Source: DATLLJ01 sp965229885
GTDB lineage: Bacteria > Acidobacteriota > Vicinamibacteria > Vicinamibacterales > CAVVIG01
NCBI GenBank assembly: GCA_965229885.1
Contig: CBDDJX010000003.1
Location: forward strand, 496,001-560,000
Reading direction: 5' to 3'
DNA: 64,000 nt
Made by a program: the position numbers and the translations under genes. The notes under the pieces are model-generated. The model was given only the letters and a program-made list of their open reading frames with translations, was not told the DNA's origin and searched no databases. Shown here piece after piece: positions 60,430 to 64,000 of the stretch. Position 1 is the first letter of the stretch. Each line of letters begins with the position of its first letter.

Positions 60430-61605
60430 TCAGCGCCGGTCGGCTGGTTCCAGCCGGACGATGGGCGTCAGTGCTCCGTCCCTGTCTTCGATGGCCAGAT
60501 AGATATAGCCGTCCGGTCCTTGTCGGACGTCCCGGATCCGGCCGAGCCCCTGGACCAGCGTCTCTTCTCGCTCGACCTGCCTGCCATTCGCGCTCAGGGT
60601 GAGGCGCGCAAGCTGTTCGCCAACCAGGCCGCCGGCGAAGATGTTCCCTCGCCATCCCGGAAAGCGGTCGCCAGTGTAGATCATCAACCCCGCGGTCGCG
60701 ATCGATGGCACCCAGAAGTGGTCGGGCTCCTCCACGCCCTCCCGCATCGTTCCCTCGTGAATCACCAGACCGCTCCGGTAGTTCACGCCGTACCCAACAA
60801 CCGGCCAGCCGTAGTTCTTGCCCGGTTGGGCGCGGTTGAGCTCGTCGCCCCCCTGAGGACCGTGCTCGGTGATCCAGACGTCTCCGGTCTCGGGGTGGAT
60901 CGCGAGGCCTTGTGGATTTCGGTGTCCGTAGCTCCAGATCTCCGGGCGCGCATCGGCCCGGCCAACGAAGGGGTTGTCTTCCGGCACGAGGCCATCGTCA
61001 TGGAGCCGGATGGTAGTCCCGTGGTGGTTCGAGACATCCTGGGCCGGATGCGCCTCCAGGTCGCCGATGGCCGGCGCCTGCCGTTCTCCCACGGTGATGA
61101 ACAGGAAGCCGTCCCTGTCGAAGGCAAGTCTCCCCCCGTAATGGCCACGACCTTGTGAGACCGCCTCGAATATCTCTTCGGCTCCCGTGAGTCGATCGTT
61201 CTCGAATCGCGCGCGCACAACCCGTGTGGTTGAGCCGCCGGCATTCGGCTTCGCGTAGGACAGGTAGAGCAGGCGGTTCGAGGCGAAATCGGGATGAGGA
61301 AGGACATCAAACAGTCCGCCCTGGCCCTCGGCGTGGACTTCCGGAACCCCGGGGACCGGGTCCGGAAGGAGGGCGCCATCCCGAACGATGCGGAGTCGCC
61401 CGGGTCGCTCTGTGACCAGCATGTCGCCCCCGGGGAGCCACGTCATAGACCACGGGATCTCGAGCCCGTCCACCACGGTGACCACCCGGTAGTCGTGGAG
61501 GGCTGAGCCGAAAACGTGCGGCTGACCCCAGACAGACGTCGCCAAGAACAGGAATAAGCCAGCGGCGGTGAGTGCCAACGATCTCCAAATCATCTCAATC
61601 TCCAT
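60430..61605 (-). CDS. Exported PQQ-type aldose/sorbosone dehydrogenase
   Basis: 391 residues from the ATG at 61605 (MEIEMIWRSL); the next ATG four codons on is also possible. A signal peptide (LALTAAGLFLFLATSVWG) is followed by the six-bladed glucose/sorbosone dehydrogenase propeller: LEIPWSMTWLPGGDMLVTER, GGLFDVLPHPDFASNR, GRGHYGGRLAFDRDGFLFIT, SYGHRNPQGLAIHP, TEHGPQGGDELN, KNYGWPVVGYG. The conserved His and Arg for PQQ are present. It oxidises aldose sugars in the periplasm, passing electrons to a quinone or cytochrome. Confidence 0.9.
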   Translation of the reverse strand: MEIEMIWRSLALTAAGLFLFLATSVWGQPHVFGSALHDYRVVTVVDGLEIPWSMTWLPGGDMLVTERPGRLRIVRDGALLPDPVPGVPEVHAEGQGGLFDVLPHPDFASNRLLYLSYAKPNAGGSTTRVVRARFENDRLTGAEEIFEAVSQGRGHYGGRLAFDRDGFLFITVGERQAPAIGDLEAHPAQDVSNHHGTTIRLHDDGLVPEDNPFVGRADARPEIWSYGHRNPQGLAIHPETGDVWITEHGPQGGDELNRAQPGKNYGWPVVGYGVNYRSGLVIHEGTMREGVEEPDHFWVPSIATAGLMIYTGDRFPGWRGNIFAGGLVGEQLARLTLSANGRQVEREETLVQGLGRIRDVRQGPDGYIYLAIEDRDGALTPIVRLEPADRR

Positions 61606-61899
61606 GATGCAGCCCACGACCTGGTCACCGGACGTCGACGTCGTGAGTCGGAATTCGATCCAAATCTTAGGCCCTTGGGGCGGAGATGGCAACGGTGGCA
61701 GGGGCCCGCTGGCCGTCCGCCTTCGGCTGTTGCGTACACGTGGCTTCGGGGTAAGGGCAAAGGCCGAGGCGGTCGTCCGGCGCGCGATCCGTCGGGGGGT
61801 CGCACCCCGGCGTGTGAAGAGGCCCTAGTGCCGACATCAACCCGTATTCCAGTGTAGCGACCCATATCTACGAGTTCCGCGTCATTACGTTAATCATAG

Positions 61900-62223
61900 T
61901 TGAATCGGTACGGACGACGGCGCCGAGCGGTTTGTGCGAGGTGCGGGCGGACCTACTGCCGCATTCGTAAGGGGCAGCGCTTCTGCTCCGGGGCCTGTCG
62001 GCAAGCCGCCTGGGTTACTAGCGAGGGCGGCGCCCTCCGCGCCCTTGACGCCGACTTGCGCTCCATCGGGATGAAACCCATGCCGCGCTGCCGAGTCACA
62101 CATGCCTGCCCGCTCTGCGGGCTCGTCCATGAGGCTCGCGCGCTCCGTCGTCGCCGTCGCCAAACCGCCCACGTGGCTGGCTCGGGTGGGCACCGCCGCC
62201 TCCGGCTGGTCACAGATGGCTGA
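61900..62223 (+). CDS. Small zinc-finger protein of mobile-element type
   Basis: 107 residues from an ATG-like start in a TTG context. CARCGRTYCRIRKGQRFCS with CRQAAW is a Cys4-type finger often encoded on phages and plasmids, followed by CPLCGLVHEARALRRRRR, a second CxxC. The C-terminal part is arginine-rich. Its isolation and length fit accessory DNA. A spurious frame is possible. Confidence 0.4.
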   Translation: MNRYGRRRRAVCARCGRTYCRIRKGQRFCSGACRQAAWVTSEGGALRALDADLRSIGMKPMPRCRVTHACPLCGLVHEARALRRRRRQTAHVAGSGGHRRLRLVTDG

Positions 62224-62756
62224 GCAACCACGATTCGGCGCCAAACTCCACGCGGAGCGGTTCGGACGTCAGTGATACCGTCGGTGACACCACCGAAAGC
62301 ATCTCCGTGAACGTGCCTCCGCATCAGGTAAGGGAGATCGATGATTACGTTTCCTTCTCGGGGATCGGCAGCCCACGCATGAAGCGGACGTGGAATTACG
62401 AGGTGGTGTCCATTAGCGGCGAATCGCCAGCCCGCTAAATCGCCTGGTCCCACAACACGGTCCAAACGACCTGACCTGCACATAAACCGTATGGTGTGCA
62501 GAGGCTGTCTAGCTGGTAGGTCTTGTTGACCGACGCAACGGTTTCAGGGGGTATCGGTGGCAGAGGCCCGTCGAAGGCGAACGGCAGAGCCGTGGCGGCC
62601 GTGCCGGAGGTCGAGCACGAAAAGCCAGGATGTAGCGTGTTTCATGTTGTGGCGACTATCCCATCGCGGGTTCTCAATTTCATCGGACGTGTCTCGCTTG
62701 GTGGCATTCCCTCGAAAAACTCTGCGTGCAACGGTTCCCCGAGGGAGTTTCTTCTA
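62224..62756. other. Accessory stretch with short fragments
   Basis: 533 bases between the zinc-finger ORF and the esterase. An open frame at 62311-62439 gives 42 residues (including VSFSGIGSPRMKRTWNYEVV, ending SGESPAR) with protein-like composition but no full gene. The rest, to the end of the esterase gene, shows nothing. Confidence 0.4.
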
Positions 62757-63626
62757 TTAGTGCCCCTTGACGAACGCCGCGATCTTCATCATCCCCGGGT
62801 CGTAGTCCTCGCCCATCTTGGAGTTCACGCTAAGGTGGGTGCGGTCCGCGATCTGCTCCAGGGACACCTTGTTGCCATGAGCGATAAGCTCCACCTTGAG
62901 GCGGTCGTTCTGCTCCCGCCGCCAGGGGGCGTCCCCGTCCGCATAGATGAACAGCATCGATGGCTTATCCGGACCGATGTACGGCGTCACGGATGCCCGC
63001 AGCCAGACGTCCTCGTCCGTGCCCCACACCGTCTTCGGGCGGCTCGGCGCGACGTCCTGCTCCTCGACGTAGAGGAACGAGCTGATCGGAATCGTCCCGC
63101 GAATGTCGGACAGCTTCATGCCGTGGGCGGCTAGATACGAGGGGTCGAGCGACATGAGTGCCGCGAGATAGGCACCGGCCGAGAAACCGGCGACGAAGAC
63201 CCGGTTGGGATCGCCACCGTAGGTCTCGATGTTCTTCTTCGTCCACACGAAGGCGGCGGTCGCATCCTCCATATGCGCCGGGTGCATGACGGCCGGGGAG
63301 AGCCGGTAGTTCGCGCTCACGACGCCGATCCCGCGCGCCGTTAGCTGCCTGGCCAGACCTCTACCCTCTGCCTTGGTACCACTTAGCAGGACTCCACCGT
63401 GGAAGTAGACCACGACCGGCACGTTCATCGCGGCCTTTGGCATGAGAACGTCGAGCGTGTCCTTGGCGACAGCGTAGTCGGTGCCGCCGATGTAATCGAT
63501 GTCACGATGCGCAACGGCGCTTTGGGAGGAGCCTTGCGGGGCGGCAAGCGTGGCGAACGCCATGAGGGCCACAGCCGCGAGGGCGAACACACGGACCAGC
63601 AATCGCGGTGATGTGATGCTCAGCAT
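62757..63626 (-). CDS. Exported alpha/beta-hydrolase (carboxylesterase-type)
   Basis: 289 residues from the ATG at 63626, with GGGGGGAAG just upstream as SD; the longer frame before it lacks a signal. A signal peptide (LLVRVFALAAVALMAFATLA) is followed by the hydrolase core: VVVYFHGGVLL (HGG oxyanion), FVAGFSAGAYLAALMSL (GxSxG nucleophile), FIYADGDAPWRREQN (Asp) and IADRTHLSVNS (His). The catalytic triad is complete. Related to the hormone-sensitive-lipase/esterase group. Confidence 0.88.
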   Translation of the reverse strand: MLSITSPRLLVRVFALAAVALMAFATLAAPQGSSQSAVAHRDIDYIGGTDYAVAKDTLDVLMPKAAMNVPVVVYFHGGVLLSGTKAEGRGLARQLTARGIGVVSANYRLSPAVMHPAHMEDATAAFVWTKKNIETYGGDPNRVFVAGFSAGAYLAALMSLDPSYLAAHGMKLSDIRGTIPISSFLYVEEQDVAPSRPKTVWGTDEDVWLRASVTPYIGPDKPSMLFIYADGDAPWRREQNDRLKVELIAHGNKVSLEQIADRTHLSVNSKMGEDYDPGMMKIAAFVKGH

Positions 63627-63708
63627 GACTTCCCCCCTCGATATGTTGTCGGTGCCGTCGTCGGTGGGTTCCACGTCACGACGTTGGACTCTCGAAATCC
63701 CTTCGTAA

Positions 63709-63933
63709 CAGCCTGCATCATACGACCCGCCAAACACGAAGGCCGCGGGCGAGCTCGGAGTAATCGAGGGAGGCGCCTACGCCGACATTGTGCTGGCCGA
63801 CGGCAATCCACTCGAAGATACAGCGGCAATAGGCGCAAACCCGGGATGGACGAATGCGGAGCCTCGCTCAGATGATGTCAAGAACATCCGCGTCATCATG
63901 AAAGACGGCAAGATCTACAAGAACACTTCATAA
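63709..63933 (+). pseudogene. C-terminal fragment of an amidohydrolase
   Basis: The open frame from 63709 lacks a start but reads GELGVIEGGAYADIVLADGNPLED, the characteristic last strand of imidazolonepropionase-like amidohydrolases, continuing to IRVIMKDGKIYKNTS and a TAA. The metal-binding barrel is missing. Codon use is less GC-rich than the surroundings, suggesting foreign origin. Confidence 0.7.
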
Positions 63934-63943
63934 GAGAGTGACT

Positions 63944-64000
63944 ATGAACAAATTGACCATCGCAGGAATGTCCATCGTATTCGCGCTGGCAGCTTGCGAA
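63944..64000 (+). CDS. Start of a lipoprotein gene (partial)
   Basis: ATG at 63944 gives MNKLTIAGMSIVFALAACE before the window ends. This is a signal peptide with a lipobox (LAAC), so a lipid-anchored protein is expected. It is 10 bases after the amidohydrolase fragment and shares its lower GC. Confidence 0.6.
   Translation, partial: MNKLTIAGMSIVFALAACE

Noticed and set aside
1..64000. CRISPR array or tandem-repeat block
   Set aside because: No regularly spaced repeats were seen anywhere in the window.

Overview
The window is high-GC DNA from a Gram-negative bacterium. Gene content (separate PntA1/PntA2/PntB transhydrogenase subunits, an Aas-like adenylation/ACP/PlsC fusion, a 631-residue transketolase, an XrtA-type deacetylase) suggests Acidobacteriota of the Vicinamibacteria type. 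This is inference from gene style only; no rRNA is present.

Region 1 (1-34319) is a surface-polysaccharide locus on the + strand. Most genes touch or overlap by 1-17 bases, so they are probably translationally coupled. It starts with the tail of an unknown gene and a HisF/HisH pair of the glycan-amidation type, then IS3-family copy 1. After the IS come a Wzx flippase, a capsule-type glycosyltransferase, two DegT/StrS sugar aminotransferases, two AsnB-type amidotransferases, a sugar formyltransferase, a radical SAM/SPASM enzyme, a hexapeptide acetyltransferase, an SDR epimerase/dehydratase, several methyltransferases, two NodB-like deacetylases, a second Wzx, a large membrane glycosyltransferase, GT4 enzymes, two Wzy/WaaL-like polymerases, a PglC-like initiating transferase with a PglD-like acetyltransferase, and a YdcF protein. 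Together they look like a lipid-linked assembly line for a polysaccharide rich in amino sugars with amide, formyl, acetyl and methyl decoration. At least four genes in it carry single-event disruptions (an amber codon or a one-base frameshift), and one methyltransferase is only a remnant.

Region 2 (34320-38262) has thiS-thiG on the minus strand, a heavily decayed FAD/Fe-S oxidoreductase gene, and IS copy 2. Copy 2 is nearly identical to copy 1 but in the opposite orientation. Copy 1 has a broken orfA and copy 2 looks intact.

Region 3 (38263-58074) is housekeeping: transhydrogenase pntA1-pntA2-pntB, a glucokinase gene lacking its middle, a BRCT/HTH/TPR protein, a DEAD-box helicase carrying a REP-like palindromic insert, IF-1, an Aas-like fusion, a terC gene with two internal deletions, CCA-adding enzyme, proline dehydrogenase, a PlsB-like acyltransferase, transketolase, a DapB-like dehydrogenase, MoaB with a MoeA fragment behind it, and tRNA-Arg(ACG). 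Several starts here lie 6-7 bases after a -10-like hexamer, as expected for leaderless mRNAs.

Region 4 (58075-64000) is looser accessory sequence: a Sel1 fragment against the tRNA, an exported amidohydrolase, a sugar dehydrogenase, an exported esterase, a small zinc-finger ORF, an amidohydrolase fragment, and the start of a lipoprotein cut by the window end.
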